64,000 bases of DNA from NCBI GenBank assembly GCA_031551125.1, contig JAVBOB010000011.1:142534-206533 (forward strand), given 5' to 3'. The notes beneath the pieces are model-generated. The model worked only from the letters and a program-made list of their open reading frames with translations, had not been told where the DNA came from and searched no databases. Shown in pieces: positions 15,715 to 24,372 of the stretch. Origin of the DNA: JAIRNF01 sp031551125 (GTDB lineage: Bacteria > Bacteroidota > Bacteroidia > Bacteroidales > UBA932). Made by a program: the position numbers and the translations under genes. Position 1 is the first letter of the stretch. Each line of letters opens with the position of its first letter.

Positions 15715-16920
15715 ATGATTGAAAAGAAAAAATACATATCTACAGAAGTAAAGCAGGAAACCGCTATACTCGTTGGTGTTATTACCAACGGGCAGAGTGA
15801 TTACCAAACGAAGGAGTATTTGGACGAGCTGGCTTTTCTGGCAGAAACGGCAGGTATCGAAACGGTTAAACGCTTTACCCAACGCCTTGATAAACCAAAC
15901 ACCCGAACATATATAGGTACGGGAAAGGTGGAAGAAATAGCCGAGTATATTAAGGTTAACGAGATAGACTGGGTAATATTTGATGATGAGCTGAGCCCTT
16001 CTCAGCTGCGCAATCTTGAGAAATTGCTGGAGTGCAAGCTACTCGACCGCACCAGCCTTATCCTCGATATTTTTGCGCAACGCGCCCAAACCGCATACGC
16101 TAAAACGCAGGTGGAGCTGGCGCAGCATCAGTATTTGTTACCACGTCTTACCCGCATGTGGACCCACTTGGAGCGTCAGCGTGGGGGTACAGGTACACGC
16201 GGTGGGGCAGGGGAGCGCCAGCTGGAGACCGACCGCCGTATTATTCTCGACCGCATAACGAAGCTGAAGGAGCAGCTGAAGAAGATAGACCGCCAAATGG
16301 CCTCGCAGCGTAGTAACCGTGATGGTTTTGCGCGTATTGCGCTGGTAGGCTATACCAACGTAGGCAAATCAACGCTGATGAACCTGCTTAGCAAATCGGA
16401 AGTGTTTGCGGAGAATAAGCTGTTTGCTACGCTGGATACTACGGTACGCAAGGTAGTGATAGACAATATTCCTTTTCTGCTGAGCGATACGGTAGGCTTT
16501 ATCCGTAAGCTGCCGCACCAGCTGGTAGAGTCGTTTAAATCTACGCTGGATGAGGTGCGCGAATCAGATTTGCTGGTGCATGTGGTTGACATTTCACACC
16601 CCAATTTTGAGGAGCAGCTGAACGTGGTTAAGCAAACGCTACAGGAAATAGGTGCAGCAGATAAGCCGGTTTACCTTGTGTTCAACAAGATTGACGTGTA
16701 CAGCCATGTGGAAAAGGATGAAGACGATTTGAGCCCCAAAACACAGGAAAATATTACGCTTGATGAGCTTATGCAAACATGGATGGCTCAGCAAAACTCA
16801 CCTTGTATATTTGTTTCGGCAAAGCAAAAAACGAATGTTGATAAGCTTCGGAACGATTTGTATAAAATGGTTGCCGAAATACATGCCGGACGTTACCCGT
16901 TTGGAAATTTTCTGTACTAG
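15715..16920 (+). CDS. hflX: Ribosome-associated GTPase HflX
   Basis: HflX binds the 50S subunit and rescues or splits stalled ribosomes under stress. The 401 residues comprise the N-terminal HflX domain (about 15-200), with the glycine-rich GGTGTRGGAGERQLE-type hinge (about 160-175), and a G domain. The P-loop GYTNVGKST is at 212-220; switch motif DTVGFIRKLPHQL, NKID and SAK follow. The C-terminus ends GNFLY, slightly longer than some homologues. All GTP-binding motifs are intact. Confidence 0.96.
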   Translation: MIEKKKYISTEVKQETAILVGVITNGQSDYQTKEYLDELAFLAETAGIETVKRFTQRLDKPNTRTYIGTGKVEEIAEYIKVNEIDWVIFDDELSPSQLRNLEKLLECKLLDRTSLILDIFAQRAQTAYAKTQVELAQHQYLLPRLTRMWTHLERQRGGTGTRGGAGERQLETDRRIILDRITKLKEQLKKIDRQMASQRSNRDGFARIALVGYTNVGKSTLMNLLSKSEVFAENKLFATLDTTVRKVVIDNIPFLLSDTVGFIRKLPHQLVESFKSTLDEVRESDLLVHVVDISHPNFEEQLNVVKQTLQEIGAADKPVYLVFNKIDVYSHVEKDEDDLSPKTQENITLDELMQTWMAQQNSPCIFVSAKQKTNVDKLRNDLYKMVAEIHAGRYPFGNFLY

Positions 16921-16955
16921 CTTATTTCACAGAGAACCACAGAGTAAAATATTAT

Positions 16956-17100
16956 CGTCATTGCGAGCGAAGCGAAGCAATCTCTTTATTCAACAGATTG
17001 GTTAGCTACGCTGCCCTTCGGGTCGCTTCGCTCGCAATGACGGTTATATGCTGTTTGTTCGTTTATTCAGCAGATGTCTCGACTTCGCTCGACATGACGA
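16956..17100. repeat. REP-like palindrome plus AGATGTCTCGAC repeat
   Basis: CGTCATTGCGAGCGAAGCGAAG (from 16956) pairs with CTTCGCTCGCAATGACG (ending 17042) around a CCCTTCGGG-containing centre. A second family, AGATGTCTCGACTTCGCTC with GACATGACGA, follows at 17072-17100. It lies between convergent hflX and the M28 gene and could end transcription from both sides. The second family forms a full palindrome at 57638-57711. Confidence 0.75.
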
Positions 17101-17133
17101 TGAGTTTTTCTCTGTAAAACGCTGTGTTGCTTA

Positions 17134-18672
17134 TTACTTCTTCAACGTTTTCAGAAATTCCTCAATGCAGCCGTTGGCAAGGTTTAGAATATCTGTCATC
17201 TTATCCCATTCAATTTTGCTGATTACATCACCGGGAGTATGGTAATCGGCATGTGAGCCCGAGAAGAACGACATGGTGGGTATTCCCTTTTCGGCAAACG
17301 AAATATAGTCGCTACCGCCTGCACCTGCCGTTTCCCAAAGGTCGAGCACCAGCGGGTTGGTAAGCTTGCTATTGCTTTGTTCGGCTATTGTTTTAAAGTC
17401 GTCATGTCCTTTTAATCGGCCAACTGTAACAATACGTCGTGCTGTATCATCCGGCTCGCTTCGTGATAGCATATCGAAGTTCATGCTAAGCAGCATTGAC
17501 CGTTGTTGTTCTTCGTTGAGCTGCTGTGCGTAGTAGTGGCTACCAATCATACCCTTCTCTTCGGCTGTCCATGAGGCAAAAATAATGTTACAGGGAAGCT
17601 GTTCGCTTCTATCTTTCCAGTACTTGGCTATTGCCAGCATTCCCGCTACTCCCGAAGCGTTATCATCGGCTCCGTTGTATGTGTATTGCCCACGTAAGCC
17701 TAAATGGTCGTAGTGCGCGGCTACCATAACACATTTAGAAGTATCTTTTCCTTTAACCATACCCACCACGTTCCGCGCTTTTACAACTTCCGGTTTTATT
17801 TTTATTGACAGCATTACCGTTGCCTTATCAAGCGTTGCAGGCGATGGCGTTTGCTGTTGTGCCGCCAATCTCTCAACTTCACTAAGAGATATGTTGGTGC
17901 TGGCAAGTAAGCGTTGGCTGGCTTCAGCGCTCAGCTTAAAGCAAGGGATAGGAGGGTTGCTTAATTCCGAATCCAACAAGTATTCAACATCTGTATAGAG
18001 CGGGTAAGTGCCGGTATCGTTGGTGGTAGAAACTATTTTCTTTTCAGCTGAAACTACTATAATGGCAGCAGCACCTTGTTCCCATGCCGCTTTGCGTTTT
18101 GCTTTTAATGAAGTATTTTCTCGTATGTCAACATTTTGGAAAGACTTCCAGCCTGCCGACGTTGTGTCGCTGTGCCCCGGATAACCGTTCATCAGTACCA
18201 CTACTTTGCCTTTTACATCTGTTCCCGCATAGTCGTTATAACCGTTTTGTTTTGCGTTTACGCCGTGGCTTACAAATATCAACGGAAGTGTTGCATCAAT
18301 GGTCTTACATATCCGCTCTGTTTCGTAATCAACTCCGTCAACCAATCGAACTGTTTGTCCCGATAGGTTCAACGATAGCTCCAGCTGTTCTATATCACAA
18401 CGGGTAAGGTTGAAATTCTGAAAGTAGGTGTTTTGATCGCCGCAAGGTTCCAACCCGTATAGCTCCATCATGGAGGCGATGTAGTCAGATGCAATTGTAG
18501 CCCCTCGTGTACCTACCTCACGACCTTCCAAGCCGTAGGATGAAAGAAAGCGAAGCATGGGGGCGTAATCTTTTTCGCTAAGCGTTGAAATCGTCGGGCT
18601 TTGCTTGCAGCTGTGAAGAGTAGCGGCTGCAGTCAGGAGCAATCCTGCAATAAAAAACTTGTGTAAACGCAT
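17134..18672 (-). CDS. M28-family zinc aminopeptidase, lipoprotein
   Basis: A 512-residue lipoprotein (lipobox LHSC, Cys22) predicted to be anchored in the periplasm or outer membrane. Residues about 125-270 match a PA-type inserted domain, and about 300-510 form the M28 co-catalytic zinc peptidase. Metal and catalytic residues are visible: His320 and Asp322 (AAHYDHLG), Asp336/Asp337 (GADDNASG), Glu371/Glu372 (TAEEKG), Asp400 and His478 (ADYHTPGD). These are the family residues for two Zn2+ ions and the general base. Likely role: N-terminal trimming of peptides in a peptide-fermenting anaerobe. It has its own transcription unit, with repeats on both sides. Confidence 0.92.
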   Translation of the reverse strand: MRLHKFFIAGLLLTAAATLHSCKQSPTISTLSEKDYAPMLRFLSSYGLEGREVGTRGATIASDYIASMMELYGLEPCGDQNTYFQNFNLTRCDIEQLELSLNLSGQTVRLVDGVDYETERICKTIDATLPLIFVSHGVNAKQNGYNDYAGTDVKGKVVVLMNGYPGHSDTTSAGWKSFQNVDIRENTSLKAKRKAAWEQGAAAIIVVSAEKKIVSTTNDTGTYPLYTDVEYLLDSELSNPPIPCFKLSAEASQRLLASTNISLSEVERLAAQQQTPSPATLDKATVMLSIKIKPEVVKARNVVGMVKGKDTSKCVMVAAHYDHLGLRGQYTYNGADDNASGVAGMLAIAKYWKDRSEQLPCNIIFASWTAEEKGMIGSHYYAQQLNEEQQRSMLLSMNFDMLSRSEPDDTARRIVTVGRLKGHDDFKTIAEQSNSKLTNPLVLDLWETAGAGGSDYISFAEKGIPTMSFFSGSHADYHTPGDVISKIEWDKMTDILNLANGCIEEFLKTLKK

Positions 18673-19114
18673 GGTATTATTAGGTTAATGGTTATAGGTT
18701 ATATTCTACAAATATAGTGAAAGCCGAGAGGCAAATCAAGCTTGCTTGAAATTTGCCCGAGGCGCATCCTATATTCTTCAAATATCGTAAATAATCTATT
18801 AAGTTCAATTATCACTATCCCTATTTTTTATCGCATATTACCCCCAACCCCCTAAAGGGGGCTTTTACCACATAGGCACAATAGGTACATAGAAACACAT
18901 AGTGTTATTTTCAGCAAATGCAGCAAATAACCGTTATTGCGAGCGAAGCGTGGCAATCTATTCTATTCAAGAGATTGCTTCGGCAAAAAGCGCCTCGCAA
19001 TGACGCGCTTTGCGGTTAAACAGGTTTACCCCAACCCCCTAAAGGGGGTTGGGGTAAATTGCGTATATTGTCGTAGCCTATTCCCCAGGGGGTAGGGGAG
19101 AGGCCATTTTCACA
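18673..19114. repeat. Gene-free gap with three repeat families
   Basis: Contents in order: a C-rich palindrome joined to an ACATAG repeat (18838-18904); a CGTTATTGCGAGCGAAG palindrome (18932-19004); a perfect 15-bp inverted repeat TTTACCCCAACCCCC / GGGGGTTGGGGTAAA with a 4-nt loop (19025-19058); then CCCCAGGGGG. No coding potential was seen. The region separates divergent genes, so these are not simply terminators. Confidence 0.75.
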
Positions 19115-19146
19115 TTTGGCTGATTGATAAAAAACACCTAAGTTTG
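19115..19146 (+). promoter_or_regulatory. Promoter of the SDR-thioesterase-cls cluster
   Basis: TTTG (19115-19118), a 20-bp spacer and TAAGTTTG (19139-19146) match the Bacteroidota -33/-7 consensus. The expected start is near 19153, giving a leader of about 70 nt before the ATG at 19225. Confidence 0.7.
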
Positions 19147-19224
19147 TTTACCGTAGTACGCTAAAATATATTGGGATATTGTTTCTGAAATATTTGCTGC
19201 TGTACTTGAAAACTATTGATAAGT

Positions 19225-20037
19225 ATGTATTCACTGAAAAATAAAGTTGTTATAGTTACCGGAGCATCATCGGGTATAGGCTTGGCTTGTGCCGAAGAGC
19301 TGGCAGAGAAAGGAGCGAAGCTGGTGCTGGCGGCGCGTAACGTTGAAGCCATTAACAGGCTTAGGGATGAGCTATCTAAGAAAGGGCATCAGGTTATGGC
19401 GGTTAAAACCGATGTTACGGTTGAAGCCGATTGTAAACGGTTGGTAGAACAGAGTATTGAAGCCTTCGGTTCTATTGATGTATTGATAAACAATGCCGGA
19501 ATATCTATGCGTGCGGCCTTCTCGGAGGTTGACCTCAGCGTACTGCATCGCCTTATGGACGTTAACTTTTGGGGTGCTGTAAATTGCACTAAATATGCTT
19601 TTCCTTACCTGCTGAAAGCAAAAGGCTCGGTTGTGGGTGTATCGTCGGTTGCGGGTTTGCACGGGCTTCCGGGACGTACAGGGTACTCATCTTCCAAGTA
19701 TGCCATGCAAGGCTTTCTCGATACGGTTAGAGTAGAAACTCTGAAATCGGGCTTGCATGTAATGGTTGCTATTCCGGGCTTTACGGCATCAAATGTACGT
19801 TTATCCGCACTTACTGCCAATGGTTCTATTCAGGGTGAAACGCCCCGCAACGAAGAAAAAATGATGAGCGCCGAGGAGGCTGCCAGGCGTATAGTACGCG
19901 GTATTGAGCGGCGCAAGCGAAGCGTGATAATGACTTATGAAGGTAAGCTTACACCTGTGCTTAAGCTGTTATTCCCCAAGTGGCTTGATAAGATGTACTA
20001 CAACCACATGAAAAAAGAACCCAACTCTCCCATATAA
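19225..20037 (+). CDS. Short-chain dehydrogenase/reductase
   Basis: A 270-residue classical SDR. The cofactor motif TGASSGIG is at residues 12-19, NNAG at 89-92, the catalytic Ser at 140/141 (VSSVAG), and Tyr154-x3-Lys158 (YSSSK). AARN after the second strand (about 36-39) suggests NADP(H) preference, which is an inference. The ATG at 19225 is preferred over the TTG three codons upstream because it gives the usual MYSLKNKVVIVTGAS opening. The C-terminal extension with PKWLDKMYY suggests peripheral membrane contact. It is followed 2 bp later by a hotdog thioesterase and then cardiolipin synthase, so a lipid-related substrate is plausible but unproven. Confidence 0.9.
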   Translation: MYSLKNKVVIVTGASSGIGLACAEELAEKGAKLVLAARNVEAINRLRDELSKKGHQVMAVKTDVTVEADCKRLVEQSIEAFGSIDVLINNAGISMRAAFSEVDLSVLHRLMDVNFWGAVNCTKYAFPYLLKAKGSVVGVSSVAGLHGLPGRTGYSSSKYAMQGFLDTVRVETLKSGLHVMVAIPGFTASNVRLSALTANGSIQGETPRNEEKMMSAEEAARRIVRGIERRKRSVIMTYEGKLTPVLKLLFPKWLDKMYYNHMKKEPNSPI

Positions 20038-20039
20038 CT

Positions 20040-20453
20040 ATGCACTACACCGAAACCAAGCTGCGTGTGCAGTACTATGAAACAGATCAAATGAGTGTAG
20101 TTCACCATTCAAACTACATTCGCTACTATGAAACAGCCCGTACGGAGCTTATGCGTTCTTTAGGGGCTAGCTATAGTGAAATGGAAGAGGAAGGTACCGT
20201 GATGCCCATTATATCTGTCAACTCTAGGTATATTCTACCTATTATGTATGATGAGCTGATAACTATACGAGCATTTGTGAAGGAGCTACCCTCCGCTCGT
20301 ATTACGTTTTACTATGAAATATACAATGAAAAAGGAACGCTGGTTAATGAAGGAAATACTGTGCTGGCCTTTATCAGTAAGGCAACGCAGCGACCATGCA
20401 GGGCTCCTCAGCGATTGGTGGACTGTATTAAAGCAGTATTATCCGAATCATAG
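20040..20453 (+). CDS. Hotdog-fold acyl-CoA thioesterase (YbgC/FadM-like)
   Basis: A 137-residue single-domain hotdog protein. The family signature YETDQMSVVHHSNYIRYYE (residues about 13-31) contains the catalytic Asp/His pair of the 4-hydroxybenzoyl-CoA thioesterase-like group. Members hydrolyse acyl-CoA or acyl-ACP; YbgC associates with the Tol-Pal envelope system and phospholipid synthesis in proteobacteria. It lies between the SDR (2-bp gap) and cardiolipin synthase (9-bp gap), which fits a lipid operon. Exact acyl specificity is unknown. Confidence 0.88.
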   Translation: MHYTETKLRVQYYETDQMSVVHHSNYIRYYETARTELMRSLGASYSEMEEEGTVMPIISVNSRYILPIMYDELITIRAFVKELPSARITFYYEIYNEKGTLVNEGNTVLAFISKATQRPCRAPQRLVDCIKAVLSES

Positions 20454-20462
20454 TATTTGCTT

Positions 20463-21944
20463 ATGCCTGTTATTCACAACATACTTCACTACATAGGAGA
20501 AAACCTGTTCTTCTTGTCATCGGTCATCAACTATGCGATGGCAATAGTGATTGTGTTGTTAATGATATACAAACGCCGCGACCCGGTAAAAACCATGTCG
20601 TGGACGTTGGTGCTACTGCTGATACCTTTTATCGGAATTGTTTTATACGCTTTTTTCGGACAAAATTTTAGAAAGCAAAAAATCTTTAACCGTAAGGCAA
20701 TCGCCAATACTAAGGTGGTTGACGATTTAAGCCGCAGGCAAATTATCCGTCTTCTGAAGAATCAAATTTTTGATGAGCATTCGGAGCTGTACGATTATAA
20801 GAATATCATAGCCCTGTTGTTAAACAACAGCAGCTCACCCTTAAGTGAGGATAACGTTGTTGAGCCCTACTTTAACGGAACAGATACTTTTAAGTCCATT
20901 AAAGAGGCTATAGCCAATGCTAAAAAGCATATTCACATACAGTTCTACATCATAGAAGACGATGTAATAGGTAATGAAATAAAAGCTCTACTTATCCAAA
21001 AGGCCTTAGAGGGAGTTAAAGTAAAGGTGCTTTATGATGATGTAGGCAGCTGGGACTTAGGCCGACATTACATCAAACCTTTGCGCAAGGCGGGTGTGGA
21101 GATATACCCCTTTATGAAGGTTGTATTTCCGTGGTTAACGAGTAAAATGAACTACCGTAACCACCGTAAAATAGTAGTTATCGATGGGGAAGTTGGCTTT
21201 GTAGGCGGGATGAATATTGCCGACCGCTACTTGCATGGCAACAAACGTTTCAAGTGGTGGAGAGATACACACTTGCGTGTAGAGGGTGGCGCGGTAAAAA
21301 CTTTACAGTACCTTTTCTTGCTTGATTGGTACTTTGTTACAAAGCAGCAGCCGGACGTTTCCATGCACTACTTTTCTGATCGGAAGGGTGAGGGTAGCTG
21401 TCGAATGCAGGTTGCCGCATCGGGCCCCGATAGCGATTGGGCTAGCATTATGCAGGTGTACCATTCGGCTATTTCCAAAGCTAAGCGTTACATTTACATA
21501 TCTACTCCCTACTTCATGCCTAACGAGAGTATTATTACGGCTATAAAAGTAGCGGCGCTTAGCGGGATTGATGTTCGGATTATGCTGTCGGAAAAGTCCG
21601 ATGCACGGGTTTCTCAATGGTGTACCATGTCATACCTAACCGAATTGCTTGAAGCAGGAGTTAAGGTTTACCTTTACCGCAAGGGTTTTAACCATTCCAA
21701 GTCGTTGGTTATTGATGGGATGTTTACTTCAGTAGGTTCTGTAAATATGGACGCGCGTAGCTTTGAGCATAATTTTGAAGTTACGGCTATAATATACGAT
21801 AAGGATATTGCTCGCTGTATGGAAGACCAGTTTAAGCGAGATATTCACAGCAGCCGACAGGTTCCGCTCCAGTATTGGGAGAAACGGTCGGTTATGCGTA
21901 AGTTTAAAGAGGGTTTTGCCCGCTTGTTCTCACCGCTATTGTAG
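20463..21944 (+). CDS. cls: Cardiolipin synthase (phospholipase D family)
   Basis: Joins two phosphatidylglycerols, or related lipids, into cardiolipin at the inner membrane. The 493 residues start at the ATG at 20463. Two N-terminal membrane helices (about 18-37 and 45-66) are followed by two PLD domains. HKD motif 1 is His234, Lys236 and Asp241 (NHRKIVVIDG); HKD motif 2 is His411, Lys413 and Asp418 (NHSKSLVIDG). Both are complete. It is the third gene of a tight cluster with the SDR and thioesterase, and the subtilase gene follows 38 bp downstream. Confidence 0.95.
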   Translation: MPVIHNILHYIGENLFFLSSVINYAMAIVIVLLMIYKRRDPVKTMSWTLVLLLIPFIGIVLYAFFGQNFRKQKIFNRKAIANTKVVDDLSRRQIIRLLKNQIFDEHSELYDYKNIIALLLNNSSSPLSEDNVVEPYFNGTDTFKSIKEAIANAKKHIHIQFYIIEDDVIGNEIKALLIQKALEGVKVKVLYDDVGSWDLGRHYIKPLRKAGVEIYPFMKVVFPWLTSKMNYRNHRKIVVIDGEVGFVGGMNIADRYLHGNKRFKWWRDTHLRVEGGAVKTLQYLFLLDWYFVTKQQPDVSMHYFSDRKGEGSCRMQVAASGPDSDWASIMQVYHSAISKAKRYIYISTPYFMPNESIITAIKVAALSGIDVRIMLSEKSDARVSQWCTMSYLTELLEAGVKVYLYRKGFNHSKSLVIDGMFTSVGSVNMDARSFEHNFEVTAIIYDKDIARCMEDQFKRDIHSSRQVPLQYWEKRSVMRKFKEGFARLFSPLL

Positions 21945-21982
21945 TTTTGGGTGAGAGTATTTTTTATCCAAAAATAGTTCAA

Positions 21983-24052
21983 ATGAAACATATATTCATC
22001 ATATCGTTTTTGCTCGCATGCGCTGTATGCGTGTACGGCCAGTCAGGTAAACCTGATGTTTACCCCGGAAAGCTGGTGGTAAAGCTGAGCGCCGATGACG
22101 AAAAGAAAGTACAAGGTGCACGAATGCTGAAAGCTTCGGCAGGAAGCATGCTGAAGCTTGGTATCGCTAGGCTGGATGCTATGAACAGCCGTTACAGCGT
22201 TACGGAAATGAGGCGCGTATTTCCGGATGCGGGAGCGTATGAGGCCAAGCATCGTAAGTACGGACTGCACCTGTGGTACACCTTGGATATAAGTAAAGAT
22301 GTTGACCCGCAGGCTGTAGCATCCGCTTATGCCGCCGGAGGTTTGGTAGAACAAGCAGAACCCGTGTATAAGCCCAAGCGTATAAAACCTCTATCTGATA
22401 GTGAAGAGCTAGCTACTACCGTACTGCAAGGAATGCAGCGCAACGCAACAATGAACGACCCTTGGCTTTACCTACAATGGAGCTACAATAATGACGGAAC
22501 TACGGTAAGCAGCAATGTTCCGGGAGTTGATATCCGTTTGTTTGATGCGTGGAATATTGCAACGGGAACACCCAACGTAATTGTTAGCGTGGTTGACGGT
22601 GGTATTGCCTACGCGCATGAAGATTTAGCCGCTAACATGTGGGTAAATCAGGCGGAAGTTAGCGGCACGGCAGGATTTGATGATGATAGCAACGGATATG
22701 CAGATGATATTTACGGTTACAACTTTGTAGATAATACAGGTACTATTACTGCCGACTCACACGGTACACATGTATCGGGTACAGTTGCGGCCGTGAATAA
22801 TAATACTAAAGGTGTTGCGGGTGTTGCAGGGGGAGATGGAAGTATCGGTAGTGGTGTCCGACTTATGTCATGTCAAATATTTGATGGCAATAGCTCAGCT
22901 GAATCGGCCGCTCCGGCAATAGTATATGGGGCGGATAATGGCGCGGTTATATCTCAAAACAGCTGGGGCTTTGATGCTCCGGACGTTTACCCCCAATCAA
23001 CTAAGGACGCTATCCGCTACTTTATAGAGCAGGCGGGGCGTGATGAAAATGGAAATCCTCGCCCGAATACGCCAATGGTGGGCGGCATTGTTATATTTGC
23101 CGCAGGTAACGATGGCGATTCACAAAACTGGTATCCGGCCGCAGCCGATGAGGTTCTTGCAGTTGCCGGTATTGGTCCTGCCGGAAAAAAAGGCTTATAC
23201 TCCAACTACGGTAGCTGGGTTGATATATCGGCTCCGGGAGGCGAATCAGGTATTCAGAAAGGTATATACAGCACTACTGCTTCTCTTATAAACATGTATG
23301 GATACAACTACGGTACATCAATGGCATGCCCACATGTATCGGGTGTTGCAGCGCTTGTTCTTTCCAAATACGGCAGTGCGACCTATACGCCCGATTCGCT
23401 TCGTAACCGCCTTTTACTTACAACCACCCCACTTGGTACGTGGGAGTCAATTTATGTTTCGCGAATGGGTGCAGGCTTGCTTAATGCTTCTGCGGCCTTG
23501 AGAATGGTTCCGGTGAGAAGCATAAGCCTTAATATTACCAGTGCAAAGATGTTCGAAAACCAACGCTTGCAGCTGGCGGCTACCATACTACCCGCCAATG
23601 CTACCGATAAAAAGGTTATATGGACATCAAGCAATACCGACTGCGCAACGGTTGATGCTAACGGTAACGTTCTTACCATTTCTGCCGGAGCGGAAAACCC
23701 TGCTACGGTTGTTATTACTGCACGTACAGAAGACGGAAGCTATGAAGCAACATGCACCATTCAGGTATATCGGGATGTGGTAGTGCCGGAGGGATTCAGT
23801 CCCAACAACGATGGCTTCAACGACTATCTTGCGATACAACCGTATATTGCAAGCGAAACATACTCGCTAAATGTAGTTGACCGTTCAGGGCAGCAATGCT
23901 ACCAAAACACCGACTATAAAAACAATTGGAACGGTATAGCCAACACGGGGTATAGTAAGGGAAAAAAGATATTACCCGGTACTTACTACTACACGCTGTT
24001 TCTTAAATCAACAGGGATAAAGAAGAGAGGGGCTGTTGTGGTGAGGTATTAG
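21983..24052 (+). CDS. Subtilisin-like S8 protease with type IX secretion C-terminal domain
   Basis: A 689-residue secreted protease, started at the ATG at 21983 to expose a clean signal peptide (1-19). Residues about 25-130 resemble an inhibitor-type propeptide. The S8 catalytic domain spans about 165-510, with Asp205 (VVDGG), His260 (SHGTHVSGT), oxyanion Asn376 (AAGND) and Ser446 (GTSMACPHVSG). A Big2-like Ig domain follows (about 510-597). The last 90 residues (FSPNNDGFND, then NNWNG and the LPGTYYYTL segment) match the gliding-motility-associated (type B) T9SS sorting domain, implying surface export by a type IX system. Asp-Gly-Gly replaces the usual Asp-Ser/Thr-Gly at the first catalytic motif. 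Confidence 0.92.
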   Translation: MKHIFIISFLLACAVCVYGQSGKPDVYPGKLVVKLSADDEKKVQGARMLKASAGSMLKLGIARLDAMNSRYSVTEMRRVFPDAGAYEAKHRKYGLHLWYTLDISKDVDPQAVASAYAAGGLVEQAEPVYKPKRIKPLSDSEELATTVLQGMQRNATMNDPWLYLQWSYNNDGTTVSSNVPGVDIRLFDAWNIATGTPNVIVSVVDGGIAYAHEDLAANMWVNQAEVSGTAGFDDDSNGYADDIYGYNFVDNTGTITADSHGTHVSGTVAAVNNNTKGVAGVAGGDGSIGSGVRLMSCQIFDGNSSAESAAPAIVYGADNGAVISQNSWGFDAPDVYPQSTKDAIRYFIEQAGRDENGNPRPNTPMVGGIVIFAAGNDGDSQNWYPAAADEVLAVAGIGPAGKKGLYSNYGSWVDISAPGGESGIQKGIYSTTASLINMYGYNYGTSMACPHVSGVAALVLSKYGSATYTPDSLRNRLLLTTTPLGTWESIYVSRMGAGLLNASAALRMVPVRSISLNITSAKMFENQRLQLAATILPANATDKKVIWTSSNTDCATVDANGNVLTISAGAENPATVVITARTEDGSYEATCTIQVYRDVVVPEGFSPNNDGFNDYLAIQPYIASETYSLNVVDRSGQQCYQNTDYKNNWNGIANTGYSKGKKILPGTYYYTLFLKSTGIKKRGAVVVRY

Positions 24053-24372
24053 AATATCATTTACCCCAAGCCCCTAAAGGGGAGTTTATTTACCACATAG
24101 GTACATAGGCAACATAGAAACACATAGAATAAAGTTGATAGCGAAGAATATAAATTGTGTAAATCTGCGTTTTTCTACCTCATCTGTGTGCCATATTTTG
24201 AAAGAAGCGGTAAAATACGATATGCACCAGTATAGTCTATGTGCTGAAAAATCAACGGCTCGTTTAACGTATAACCCATAGCTCTTAACTATTCTAAACC
24301 TTTTTAACAGCGCTTAGGCTCTTTAAACGCGTAAAAAGCTTACTTTAGCCAAAACTTTTAAACAACACGAGT
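24053..24372. repeat. Gap with composite C-rich/ACATAG repeat before the TPR gene
   Basis: TTACCCCAAGCCCCTAAAGGGG (24061-24082) is joined to an ACATAG array (24091-24128). The remaining 240 bp hold no recognisable gene or strong promoter. TACTTTAG near 24341 is one base off a -7 box. Confidence 0.6.
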
